A stretch of 64,000 nt of DNA from Nannochloropsis salina CCMP1776 (taxonomy: Eukaryota; Sar; Eustigmatophyceae; Eustigmatales; Monodopsidaceae). The position numbers and the translations under genes were made by a program. The notes below the pieces were generated by a model. The model made no database searches and was not told the origin of the DNA. It worked only from the letters and a program-made list of their open reading frames with translations. Positions 12,501 through 28,540 of this stretch are shown piece by piece (positions within the stretch are counted from its first letter, which is position 1; each line of letters opens with the position of its first letter). The stretch is taken from positions 735,325 to 799,324 of the forward strand of contig SDOX01000017.1 in the NCBI GenBank assembly GCA_004565275.1, read 5' to 3'.

Positions 12501-15442
12501 GGGGGGGAGGGAGGGCCGGAGAAGGGAGCAGTGGGAGCCGCCTGCCGCGACCTGGTCACACGGAGAGCCCGACCCCTGTCCATGGCCGCGGTGCCGGGTC
12601 CTTCGGCTGGGAGGAGGGNNNNNNNNNNNNNNNNNNNNNNNNNNNNNNNNNNNNNNNNNNNNNNNNNNNNNNNNNNNNNNNNNNNNNNNNNNNNNNNNNN
12701 NNNNNNNNNNNNNNNNNNNNNNNNNNNNNNNNNNNNNNNNNNNNNNNNNNNNNNNNNNNNNNNNNNNNNNNNNNNNNNNNNNNNNNNNNNNNNNNNNNNN
12801 NNNNNNNNNNNNNNNNNNNNNNNNNNNNNNNNNNNNNNNNNNNNNNNNNNNNNNNNNNNNNNNNNNNNNNNNNNNNNNNNNNNNNNNNNNNNNNNNNNNN
12901 NNNNNNNNNNNNNNNNNNNNNNNNNNNNNNNNNNNNNNNNNNNNNNNNNNNNNNNNNNNNNNNNNNNNNNNNNNNNNNNNNNNNNNNNNNNNNNNNNNNN
13001 NNNNNNNNNNNNNNNNNNNNNNNNNNNNNNNNNNNNNNNNNNNNNNNNNNNNNNNNNNNNNNNNNNNNNNNNNNNNNNNNNNNNNNNNNNNNNNNNNNNN
13101 NNNNNNNNNNNNNNNNNNNNNNNNNNNNNNNNNNNNNNNNNNNNNNNNNNNNNNNNNNNNNNNNNNNNNNNNNNNNNNNNNNNNNNNNNNNNNNNNNNNN
13201 NNNNNNNNNNNNNNNNNNNNNNNNNNNNNNNNNNNNNNNNNNNNNNNNNNNNNNNNNNNNNNNNNNNNNNNNNNNNNNNNNNNNNNNNNNNNNNNNNNNN
13301 NNNNNNNNNNNNNNNNNNNNNNNNNNNNNNNNNNNNNNNNNNNNNNNNNNNNNNNNNNNNNNNNNNNNNNNNNNNNNNNNNNNNNNNNNNNNNNNNNNNN
13401 NNNNNNNNNNNNNNNNNNNNNNNNNNNNNNNNNNNNNNNNNNNNNNNNNNNNNNNNNNNNNNNNNNNNNNNNNNNNNNNNNNNNNNNNNNNNNNNTCCCT
13501 CCCTCACCCCGGGGGTCGTTGAACACGAGCACGAGCCGCCCCGCGTAACTCCTCGCTCTCCTCCCCCCCCCCCTCGCCTCCCCCCTCCTTCTCCCCCTCT
13601 TCCTCCCGTGGCGCCGGAACCTCTCCCCAGTCCCAGACCGATACCAGGCTCCTGTCGCTCCCCTCCTCCCACGCCAGCGGCGGCCCAAACCACTGGGCGC
13701 TTTCCCCGCCCTCCCCCCCGCCCTCCTTCGTTGCCTCCACCCCTTGCTCCTCCTTCCCTCCTTCCAAGGCGCAGAGGGCTTCGAATGAGGCCCACAGCGT
13801 GCGATCCATCTGTTCCCCCCCCGGGCGAAAGGACAAGGCGGGGCAGAGACGAGGTGAGCGGAGAATCCCAGGGCAGGCATGCACGCTGGCCACACAGTCT
13901 GTCCCATCCCCCAGTAGGACCCGAGACCCTCCGTGCCATCTCCACGAGGAGCCCTCTACTCGAAGGTCGGAGTCTCGCTTCCCAACCCCATGGCCCCTGC
14001 CTTCCAAAACCTCTCGGAGAAACGCCCCCAACCAGGCCAGAAGGGATGCACGAAATCCGAGATGGCTGACCGCCTGGGGGGCCGAGGCTCCCCACTCCTT
14101 GCACAGGCACGCCCTGTCTCCAGACCGTTCTACCCTCCCCCTACCTGCAGACTCAGCCGGTAGTACTCTCGCGCTTGCTGTGGCCGACAGGCTCGCTGAC
14201 AAATCCTCCCCAGCAGGTGCAACCCTGCGGCGCCCTCCGGGACCTTGGCGGGCTGGAAGGGAAGGAGGGAGGGAGGGAGGGGGGTAGGGGGGGAGCAAGG
14301 AGGAAGCTGTGACAAAGGGAAGGTGAACGAAGGATATCCTCGGTAGAAACCTCTTAACCGTGGCCTTGGCCTCGTCCCCTCCCTCAGGATTAGGGTGAAA
14401 GCGTCTGTCGTCCCCACGTTGCCTGAGCACGAGGCAGATCACACCGTCCTTGTCCCCCTCCCCCCTCCCTCCCTCCCTCCCTCCTGCCCTCTCCCCATTC
14501 CCCCACCTGGGCCAGAAGCAGGTGCCGCGCCAGCACCGGGCCCTTCTCCCGGACGTCCTGTAGGCCCGTGTCGAGGCAGAGCAAGGCTCCCTCCGCCTCG
14601 GCGGGCCGGTCCAACTCCAAGCAGGCATACGCGTACAGGTATCTGGGGGAAGGGGAGAGGTGGGAGAGTAGAGGAATTGCGGGGCAAGAAAAGGCGTGAG
14701 AGAGAAAGATGGGTGGGAGTCATCAGTGAGAGAGGCGGGGTGTGGATGGGGCGGGGACCGGGGGGGCGCCACAGGGAGGGGAGAGGGAATGACATTGGGG
14801 CCGGAGGGGAACCCACCTGCTTTTGGCTCCAGTGCAGCCGTGCAAGATGCCAACCACACCCTTCCAGTCTCCTCTCCTCGCGTGGCACGTGGCGAGCAGG
14901 TGTCGATGGGCTTCTGTGGTTCCGGGGGGGGGGAATCGACGGGGGGGTGTGCACAAAGCGTGAGGTACATCGTGAGTGACTTTGGAGAGCGAAAAAGAAG
15001 TAAAAGGAAGGCCTCGGGGGACAAGGCAGGCGTATACGAGGGGGAAAGCGTTCAATTGTGCCCGAACCAGGGCCCTGGGGGATGGCGTACCCGTTGGTTG
15101 TTGGGCGCACAGGCGCTCAGCCAGGAAGGTGGCGGTGGGAAACAGGCACAAATCCAGATACCTGTCAAGTTGAAGCGGGACCACCAACGCACAAGGCAGT
15201 TAAGCTTACCGAAGCAATGTACGCCGAGGAGTCACAGCCAGATTCACAGCCAGTTTCCATGAAAGGGCCACCGGCGACCCTCTCCATGCAAGGTTCTCAA
15301 CCACGTACCGGTGAATTATCTCTATGACTGGAGCCTCTGGCGGCAAAGACAAGCCCTCTTTTCCATCCCACTGCCCCTTCGATGCGTTTGCAAGTCCCCA
15401 ATCACTTATAGACGGGTGCGGTTGGTTTCCAAAGGGGCTCAT
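9505..15442 (-). CDS. CDC27: CDC27/APC3, TPR subunit of the anaphase-promoting complex (interrupted by assembly gap)
   Basis: Cdc27/APC3 is a TPR-superhelix subunit of the APC/C ubiquitin ligase that binds IR-tail activators. The first exon starts at the ATG MSPFGNQPHPSIS. It joins across an intron (donor gtacgtgg, acceptor cttgacag at about 15162) to YLDLCLFPTATFLAERLC, matching the family's N-terminal TPR. Then come YLYAYACLELDRPAEAEGAL (about 14640-14580), LHLLGRICQRACRPQQAREY (about 14225-14165) and TLWASFEALCALEGG (about 13800-13755), the end of the N-terminal block. After the gap: VQHMLGKAFFEMADYPRAQ (about 11740-11685), SFVYAYTLCGHEYVCNGDLD (about 10940-10880), HYNAWYGLGTIYFRQEKYEL (about 10830-10580) and ICKRLGKREKALRHF (about 9665-9620). 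The tail is acidic, ELPEEEEGGEEEEEENF. The linker between N-terminal and C-terminal TPR blocks is largely lost in the 877-base gap. Confidence 0.93.
11466..11562. repeat. 49-bp imperfect tandem duplication in a CDC27 intron
   Basis: Two adjacent copies begin with gataaggggtctt at 11466 and 11515, a period of 49 bases, differing at a few positions. On the CDC27 strand they lie between the exon ending ALEDMQQ and the exon holding ALWHLKADVDL, so they are intronic. Confidence 0.8.
12619..13495. other. Assembly gap of 877 N
   Basis: An unbroken run of N lies inside CDC27. The left flank has GGGA-type low complexity and the right flank starts with tccctccctca, so the assembly probably failed at a tetranucleotide array. 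Long reading frames that run through the N are artefacts. Confidence 0.99.
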
Positions 15443-16186
15443 CAGGCCACGAGCTGAGGACCCACCTAGGGCAGCCTGTGGTTCAGAGGGAGGGAGAGCG
15501 GATGATTAAGTCCAAAGTGCTCCACCTCGCCTGGCATGGTTTTCAATGTAGCACGAAGGAGACAGAAGAGGAGCGTCGTTGTGTCAATCGGCTCCAAATT
15601 CCACGTAATGGTGTCGGGGCTGGGCGGGAGGCCAGGGCAGTACAGCCTTTGCAAGAGTGGGAAGTCAGCGATGAAAGCGATTCAGAAGCCCTGAACTGCA
15701 GTCAACCAATCCATTGCACGCAGAAACAGGTGCAGCACGCACGGCGCGCAGGGTGCTTGGGTGTCGTGTTGCGCATGTGCGCGCAGATGTGAGGGCACGG
15801 CGTGGTGGCTATGCTGGCCCGACGTTGTATGCGAGAAGGAGACCGGGTGCTGCTGTCGGCACGAGAAGCCGTGCGTGGCCATCTCAAACGTTTCCTCTCT
15901 CCCCTGCCCCATGGCCTATCCTCCAAACACAATTGCTTCTCGGAGAAAATATGCAATGAGGAAGAGATTTTGTGGCCCTGTGCACTTTTATGGTGTCTCA
16001 TCTGCTGGCACTGGCGCTGGCTACCTCCTCCTCTACCTCCCCAGTGTGCCAGTCTGAGCTGACATCTCATGAAGCCCTCTGCCTTACACGAAGGCGTACA
16101 ACAAATACAGGGACTTCATGTTCTGGGTTCTCTTGAAGCGTGGTGCACAATTCAAGGCGAGCGGTTGCGTCCTCTTTCTGTGTACC
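15443..16186. promoter_or_regulatory. Shared upstream region of CDC27 and the M17 aminopeptidase
   Basis: About 0.75 kb lies between divergent genes. It holds short overlapping open frames on both strands but no recognisable protein or RNA. It presumably contains both promoters and 5' leaders; I see no clear core promoter motif. Confidence 0.35.
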
Positions 16187-20972
<4,786 letters not shown>

Positions 20973-21478
20973 GGGAAAACGGTTCGAAGGGGACACGAGT
21001 CAGACACGAGGCCGGAAAACACACACAAAAGTGAACAAGATAAGGTATAACGAGAGTGTCACTGGTCATCACTCGTATGCGGGTGTAATGCTTTTCTTCG
21101 TGGTTGTCACTTCTCGTTCTCGTCGGGAAGTTTCCAAGAGGAGGTATGTTGTAGGGAAAATAGCAACATGCAGACGAGTAAAAGGCATAGAAGTCCCCTT
21201 TGGCCTTTACTTTCAGATAAATATAATTGAGACAGTTACGAAAACGACACAGGTCTCAGGCCTCCCATTTATTTCGGGCTGGTGTCATGCCCTAGTCAAT
21301 TTCCAGTAGTATACGTGCCCCCCGCGTGGGAGGAGGTCAAGAACATAGAAGCCGCCTCACGGGTCTGGGAAGTTCAGCTCTTACACTGCAACAACTGCCC
21401 TTCACTCTCTTCCCTCCCGTCCATTCCTCCTTGTAGATTAAATAGAAGGATTTTTGCCGAAAGCGTACACCAGAGAGA
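20973..21478. other. Intergenic region between aminopeptidase and CWF19L2-like gene
   Basis: About 0.5 kb separates two genes on the same strand, so it holds the 3' end of one and the promoter of the next. Base composition becomes more AT-rich here. I see no further gene. Confidence 0.4.
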
Positions 21479-24400
21479 ATGTCCGGTCTTCTTTCTGGGA
21501 TAAAATTTCTCGGCAAGGTGAGTTTTTGATAAAGGGCGGGGGGTGGGGAGGGGACGGGCCACCGGAGTCCTTGCTTTCACGATGCATGCAACATGATGCA
21601 CATGCCTATGCATAGAAGGGTGATATGTTGCCATGTATGCTTGAGCGCCCGCATCAAAGACATAATGGTAGTTCCTCCACCCCTCTGCTCCTCCCCATCC
21701 TGGTGACCGTGCTGCTGTTACACAGAAGAAGGATGAGACCAACGAGGTCCCTGCCAGCAGCGAAGAGACATCGTCACGCCCCGTGCACAACCCTGCAATG
21801 AGCTGGATGAGTGGCCCGATCGATCTGCTGGGGACGCGCAAGGTGACTGAACAGAAGGAATAGAGGGAGGGAGGGAGGGAGGGAGGGAGGGAGGGAGGGA
21901 GGGAGGGATTTCCAGGAGGCAGCGATGGTAGAAGCGACTCGTTGCGTAATGGCCGCATGGGCGTGGATTGGTCTCTGAGTTTATAAAGGTTTCTGAAACT
22001 TGAGATGCATTTGACATGTTTACGCTCCCGTCAACTCCTTCCGCAGGCGGTTGTCGAGTCCGAGAGCCCCGCCTCCCGGGCCGCGCGGGAAGAGAGGGAA
22101 GCCAAACAGGCGCAGGTAGAGAGGGAGACCGCAGAGGGGCTGAGGGACGCGCAGGGCATGCGGTACGGCCTGACGCAGATGAAGAAGGGTGAGGATGGGG
22201 GGGGGGGCGGGAAAGGGAGGCTGGGTGTCGGACGTGTAGAGAAGAAGGGAGGGAAAGAGGAAAGAAAGAAATACGGCTCCCAAGAAATGTGAGAATGACG
22301 ATGTATAGGAACATGCTGCCTGTATAAGACCTTCTCCAACCCCCTTCGTCCCCCGGGCCTGGCTGCAGGCGGCAGCGACGCCCTCCCCCCCTCCCTCGCC
22401 CTCCCCCTCGCCTCCCACCTAGTGGGGGACGCGGGCTCCTCATGGCGCTCCCGCGCGCTCAAGCGGGCCAAGGAGGAGGCGGCGCGGACGGGGAAAAAGC
22501 TCGAGGAGGTGTCCACCCGTCCCTCCCTCCCTTCCTCCCTCCCTCCCTCCCTCCCTCCCTCCCTTCCTCCCTCCCTCCCTTCCCGTCCCTCCGCGCCCCC
22601 TCAGGCCTTCTCCCTGGCAAGGACGTCCACGACGGTGGCAGTCACCTGGAGGACTCGCACTCTTAGCGCTTACTCCCCCCTCTCGCCTCCCTCTCTCTCT
22701 TCCCTTTCTCCCCACTCTCCCATCGCCCCCCAGGTGGCCCGAGAGCGATGGGGTTCGCTGAAGGAGCTGACGCAGGGGCACCCTCCCTCCTCCTCCTTTG
22801 TCGTCCGACACCATGGGGAGGGAGGGAGGGAGGGCAGGAGGGAGGGTGGGGGGAAGGGAGGGAGGGATCGCCGACGCAGCTACGAACGTGAAGGGAGAGG
22901 AGAAAGGGAGGAAGGAAGGGAGGGAGGGAGGGAGGGAGGGAGGGAGGGAGGGAGGGAGGGAAGGGACAGAGAGAGGGAGGAAACGCGTGACCGCTTTTTC
23001 TCGTGGTCTTCCTCGTCGCGGAGGGGGGAATGGAAGCGCAGAGAGTACAAGGAGGGAGGGAGGGAGGGAGGGAGGGAGGGAGGGAGGGAGGGAAGGTGGG
23101 AGGGAGGCGAAGATGAGAAGACGCCGCGGCGGGGCCAGGAAGAAGAGGAGACTTGGCGAGAGCTCCTGGGGGGGGGGAAGAGAGAAAGGGAGGTAAGGAA
23201 AGGAGGGGAGGACGGAAGAGGGAGGGGAGGAGGGAGGGGAGGAGGGCCGGTCGGACACTTTGTTCGTTGGCAATCCTGCGGGATCCTCATCCTTTCCTTC
23301 CTCCTTCCCTCCCGCCCCCACTTCCCCTTCCTTCATTCCTCCCTCCCTCCCTTCCTCCCTCCCTCAGCGGCAAGCGAGGGACCGCGTGGAGCTGGGCCGG
23401 GCCCAGAGCGACAAGACCGTCGTCTCGCGCTTCGCCAGCATGCTGGGAGAGGCCCTGCGGGGGAAGGTGGACGTGAAGGTGAGGGAGGGAGGGAGGGAGA
23501 GCGGGAAGGAGGGCGGAAGGGAGGGAGGGCGAGTGGGGTGGGCTATTGGGGGAGGAAGGTGGATGAGAGAGGGGACAGGGCAGAGGGCCTGGGGCGATGG
23601 AGCTCACGGGTGGTGAGGCGACTCACGAGTATCTTGCCACGGCACTCATGACGGCAGGAGACGGCGGAGGAGGAAAAACCGAAGGAGGGAGGGCGGAGGG
23701 GACGGCAGGAGGGTGGGGGGGAGGAGAGGAATGGAAGGGAAGGGAGGGGCGAGGCGGGTGGGGCGGGGAAAGAGGAGGGATTAGGTGTGGATGGCTCTGT
23801 GGAGGGGGAAGCGCAGGGGCATTCAGAGGCCGGTCGGTTTCCTCCCACGCCGGAGGGTCAGTCAAGAAGCGGGGAGGAAGGAGTGGAGGGAGGGGGGAGG
23901 GAGGGGGAGAGGAAGGGGGGAAGAGGGGAGGGGAGGGAAGGAGGGGGAGGAAGGCTTCTTGACAGAAATGGAGGAAGTGGCCCTCCGCCGTCAGAAGCGA
24001 GAGGCGGCACTGGAGGCGTTCAAACGGTCTGCGTCCTCTCGCCCTCCCTCCGCCCCTCCCTCCCTCCCGCCCTCCCGATCGGGGCCAGGCAAGGCGGGGG
24101 GGGCGCCGACAAGGGACGCCAACAAGTTAACGGCCATGGCCCTGAGAGCGAAGATGAAGGGGGACAGTGCGGGGTGCGAGAGGCTGATGGGGGAGGCGGC
24201 GGCCGCGCGGGAGCTGGTAGGGAGGGAGGGAGGGCGGGAGGGAGGGAGGGCAGGGGAGGGGGACTCACGAGGTAACCTGAGCTTTGACGTGGCCGATATC
24301 TCTGGACCCTGCACAGGCAAGGCGCGATAGAGTGGAGAGAGAGGAAGGGGCGACGAGGGGGGGGGTCGGGGGTGGGGAGGGAGGGATGGGAAGGGAGGGA

Positions 24401-26924
24401 GGGAGGGAGGAAGGGACGGGGAGGCAAGAGGAGGGAAGTGACGGGAAGGAAGCGGCGGTGGTGGTGCCCGCGCTCTCCCATGATGGGAGGCCTCTGGTAG
24501 GGGCGGGAGGGGCGGAGGCAGATATGAGGAGGGAGGACCTGCGGCGAGGCGGGCGCAAGGGGAAGACGAAGGTAAGGGGGGAGGGAGGGAAGGAGGGAGG
24601 GCTGGCGATCCTTTTCGAGGCATTTTTCTGCTTTCTTCTCTGTTGATGACTTTGTCCGATTATTACCCATGATACAGGCGAACGAGCAGTGGGAGGGGGA
24701 CGCCCTGAGCCTGGAGGAGATGGTGCGACGGGAGAAGATGGGCGGGGAGGACATGGATCGGTAGGGAGGGAGGGAGGGAGGGAGAGAGAGAGGAAGAAAG
24801 GAAATTTGGACAAGGGGGCAAAACGACCCTAACCCCAACCCTAACAGGGCAAAAAGACAGAGTCATGCGCTCCCGTTTCACGCCCCGTCCCACCCGCGCT
24901 CCCTTCCTCTTTTCCTCCCCTCCCCAGAGAGTTCACCCGCAATGTGCTCCGCCTCGGCAAGCGCTTCAAGGGCGCGGAACTGGGGGGAAAGCACGCCGGT
25001 GGGGACCAGGCGGGTATGGACGAGGAGGAGGAGGTCGACGTTCGCATGTTCGAGAAGAAGGAGGACCGGCTCACTGCAAAGGTCAGTGCCGGACGGCCCA
25101 GACCCCCTCCCTCCCTCCCTCCCTCCCTCCCTCCCTCCCTATTTTCTTTCCACTTTCCCTTCCTCCTTGTCTCCTTTCTTTCTTGGCGCTCTTTCTCATT
25201 CCTCTTGCAGTATTCTGAGTAGGGTGCTGTCGCCCCTCGCTTGCTCGACCCCAGTCTGACCCTCTTCCCCTCCCTCCCTCCTTCCCTCCCTCCCTCCCTC
25301 CCTCCCTCCCCTAGGCCCGACAGCACCAGCACCGACAGACGGCGATCCGAGAGCACAAGAAATGGTCCGAGGCCACGGCTGCCTGCGGTCTCTGCATGGA
25401 CTCCCCTTCCTTCCGCCAGGACTCTCTCCTCTCTCTAGGTGCCTTGCTCTCCCCCCTCCCTCTCCCTCCCTCCCGCCCTCCCTCCTTTCCTCTCCCTCCC
25501 CCCTCCCCTCCCTCCCCTGGTCTCTGCGGCTCCACGAGAATGCGCGTGCCTGAAATTTCTCCGTCTGTCACACCCATCGCCTTCCCCTTGACATTCCAGG
25601 AGAGCACACCCTCCTCCTCTACCGGCACCGGCCTTCCTCCCTCCTCCCGGGGCACACCTGTATACTCCCTGTCAAGCACGCGGACGCCACCACTGGCCTC
25701 GACGAGGACGTGACGGGGGAACTCGAGCGGATGAAGACAGCCTTACGCAGATTCTGGGGGAGCAAGGGTAAGTGGGGCGGGAAGAAGGGAGGGAGGGAGG
25801 GAGGGAGGGAGGGAGGGAGGGAGAGAGGGAGAGAGGGAGGGCGGATGAGGGGTCCGACACGGGGAAATAGGTGGCTGCGGGGGTACCTGTGAGAGCGTCG
25901 CTCATTGTTGTCTTTCCTCTCCCAGGCAAGGGGATCCTCTTCCTGGAGACAGTGGCCTCTGTGGGCGGGCGCCGTCGGCACACCGTCATCGAGGCCGTCC
26001 CTGTGCCCCGCTCCGTGGCTGCGGATGCCCCTCTTTTCTTCAAGCAGGTGAGGGTTGGCGGGAGGGCGGGAGGGAGGGAAAGGATAGAGCGGCCGCTGCT
26101 TTCGACCGGCGACTGCTGACTGCATGCCCCTCCCTCCTACCTGCTCTCCGTCCCTCCCTCCCTTTCCCCTCCCCTCCGACGTGTCTGACCAGGGACTCTT
26201 GGAAGTCGACGAGCAATGGGCCACTCACAAGAAGCTGATCGATACCAAGGTTGGATTTTTTACCCTTTCCCTCCCTCCCTCCCTCCCTCCCTCCTTCCCC
26301 CCCTCTTTCTCTCCCTTCCGCTCAAACTTAGTAACCCTGTCCCTGCTTCCCTCCCGTCTCCTCTTCTCCCTCTCTCCCTTCCTGGCAGGGCCGACCTCTG
26401 CGGGCATGTGTCCCCAAGGGCTTCCCCTATTTCCATGTGGAATGGGAGGCCGGCCAGGGCTATGTCCACATCGTGGAGGACCGAGAGCAGTTTCCGAGAG
26501 AGTGAGTGGGAAGAGATAGGGTCGTCGAGTGCTGTGAACAAGTTGGTGGATCCAAGCCTTTGCAGAGTGTTGCGTGTGTAAAGCGGGTGCCAGACTCCGC
26601 GCCTTTAATTGTCCCGACTGTGACGTGACCGGAACCCTTCCTTATCCCCTCCCGCACAGTTTTGGCCTCTCGGTCGTGGCCGGCATGCTGGGGGTCGATC
26701 CTCCCCGCTTCGACCGCAAGTAAGTCTGTTTCTTGCCCATTATTCTTCCTTCCCTCGCTCATTTTCTCTCTTGCACGTCGCTCCCCTGCATGTTTCGTTT
26801 CTGCCCCAGGGGCCAACCCCGCGGGAATCTCGGGCTCGAGCGACAGGCTGTGGCTGGATTTTTGAGGGAGTGGCAGCCCTTCGATTGGACTCAAGAGTTG
26901 AAGGGAGGGAGCTACCTTGGATAA
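21479..26924 (+). CDS. CWF19L2: CWF19L2-type (CwfJ family) spliceosome-associated protein
   Basis: CWF19 proteins associate with late or post-splicing complexes and have HIT-like CwfJ domains. The proposed first exon is MSGLLSGIKFLGK with donor gtgagt, followed by KKDETNEV...AMSWMSGPIDLLGTRK (about 21724-21843). A charged coiled-coil exon at about 22047 precedes SSWRSRALKRAKEEAARTGK (about 22437) and VARERWGSLKEL (22735), typical of CWF19L2. Then come NKLTAMALRAKMKGD (24121), EQWEGDALSLEEMVRREKMG (24684) and CwfJ_C_1: RNVLRLGKRFKGAEL (24935), VDVRMFEKKEDRLTAK (25036), HTCILPVKHADATTGLDEDV (25650) and HTVIEAVPVPRS (25980). CwfJ_C_2 follows: LLEVDEQWATHKKLIDTKG (26197), GFPYFHVEW, then FLREWQPFDWTQELKGG to 26924. 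The low-complexity middle exons are the least certain. Confidence 0.88.
21865..21908 (+). repeat. (GGGA)n intronic array
   Basis: Eleven near-perfect tetranucleotide units lie just downstream of a CWF19L2-like donor site. The run of G-triplets could form a quadruplex. Confidence 0.95.
22520..22580 (+). repeat. (CCCT)n intronic array
   Basis: About fifteen CCCT-type units fill part of an intron of the CWF19L2-like gene. Confidence 0.95.
22918..22963 (+). repeat. (GGGA)n array
   Basis: Eleven units sit in the low-complexity middle of the CWF19L2-like gene. A similar array lies at 23051-23092. Whether the flanking Arg/Glu/Gly-rich frame is translated is unclear. Confidence 0.95.
24827..24845 (+). 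repeat. Short telomere-like motif inside an intron
   Basis: The stretch ccctaaccccaaccctaac is three CCCTAA-type units, one degenerate. It lies in the intron before the exon REFTRNVLRLGKRFKG. Confidence 0.75.
25787..25830 (+). repeat. (GGGA)n intronic array
   Basis: About ten units follow the donor gtaagtgg of the exon ending RRFWGSKG in the CWF19L2-like gene. Confidence 0.95.
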
Positions 26925-28540
26925 AGACTGGCAAGAGGGAGCAGAGCGGCTGTAAAACATGTACTAATAAAAATCTTCCCAAAAGAAACGCCACTGCCAG
27001 GGCACTCCGCCTCGACGAAACGAGTTTTTACTGTTCTCCGGTGTCACATCGCTTGAAGGCTTCTGCTAATGCTACTGCTCTACTCCCGCAATTCTTTCCC
27101 CCTCCTCTCCATCAATCACAACACTCGCGTCATTACAACCCGACTTCCCGCGTCACATTCCCTTTCCGGTTCCTCCCACACTTCCAGGGCGCGAATGCCC
27201 CCTGAAAGAACGGAAACGGCAGGGATCCTCCTATGATCCTTCAAGGTCCCGTCATGCTTCAACGAAACAGTACATCATGCTCTTAAAACTTCCTCCTTTT
27301 GTCCCCCCCGACCACCATGGGTCGCTCCCTGCGAGTAGTTCACTCGTTCCTATCCTCACCGGGCTCGACGCCCATCCCGACGTCGCTTTCAACGCCGTGA
27401 CATTTTAAAACCACTAACCTCCAACGAAACCTAAAGCAGACCCACCTTCCAACGGCTTATTGTCTTCTCTCCGAAGTAGCCCTCCGCCCGCGAATGCACG
27501 AAGCCTGCGCCATGATTCGCTTGCTATCACAGTCTCCCTAACGCGAGCCTCAGGACATGAGCGACGTTATTGAGAGAAATATGCTGGGTACGAAGACAGT
27601 GGAGCCCAAACACCGCATCCCGCCGCCACCCGCCATTCGTCCTGCCTTTGCTCCCTGTAATTTACATGCTACACTCCTCCTCCAGCGAGACCTCGTCACT
27701 GACGTTTCGCCCCCTCTTCCTTGGCCCATGCTCGCGATTTTCCTGGGAGAAGGCTCGAGTGGACGCATGCGGTGACCTTCCATGGTAATATATTCACAAT
27801 GGTCACTGCGACTGGCAACCTCCCTCCTACTTCCCTCCAGGGACCTGCCCCCTGTCTGCCCGGACAGGTGTGTCTTCGTGGGAGACAAGCCCTCTGTGAT
27901 GTTCGCCTTCTTTCCCCATCGCCCGGGACGCAAGCTCTCCGTCCCCCGGACCGCACCCCTTTTCAGCTCCTTTGGACTTCCGCCCTCGCTCCGCATGAGT
28001 GCCCTTCATTACCTCACCCGCGCGGGTCATCGGCATCAAATGAAAATGACAGTATCCCTCCTTATCCCTCCCTCCCTCCCTCCCCATTTATCCGCCCACA
28101 CGACCGGCCACAACCTGACTCACAAGCCCTGACATTAACAAAAAATCATTTCAGAAAAATATATCATTCTACATAAGACTTTTGGTATCGGATGGCCACC
28201 TCCCACTCCCGCGCGACCCCCACGTCTCGAGTCAGACACCGCGCCCGCCAAGGAGAAAGAGTATGTATTCGTCTCCACCCTTGTTCCGACACTCGATTCC
28301 AAGCTCACATCCGCCGGGGGATAAGGTCGTGAGCTCCTTGCGCGTCGTCATCGAGACCCATGCCGGGGGGGATGGGAGGGAGGGAGGGCAGCATGCTTCC
28401 ATCTGGGGCGACGGGGACACGGACCTGGAAAGGGACCGAGGGAGGGGGAGGGCAGGGGGAAAGCGTGAAATTGGATAAGAAAAAGCAGAAAGACAGACAA
28501 ATCCGGGATAGCTTCGATCGAGAATCAGTCAAAACAACAA
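26925..28540. other. Intergenic region between convergent CWF19L2-like and Nudix genes
   Basis: About 1.6 kb has open frames of up to about 150 codons on both strands (for example 27550-27996 minus and 27721-28176 plus). None resembles a known protein and they overlap each other. I regard it as the 3' untranslated and intergenic part of two convergent genes. Confidence 0.4.

Noticed and set aside
12171-14110. Long open frames on both strands across the N gap
   Set aside because: They are long only because N codons cannot be stops. The real coding content here is CDC27.
22798-23651. Proteins with GREGGREGG or SLPPSLPPS repeats across the CWF19L2-like and aminopeptidase genes
   Set aside because: These are translations of (GGGA)n and (CCCT)n intronic arrays, open in several frames at once.
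27550-28176. Overlapping open frames of about 150 codons between CWF19L2-like and Nudix genes
   Set aside because: No recognisable protein, frames overlap on both strands, and the location fits two 3' untranslated regions.
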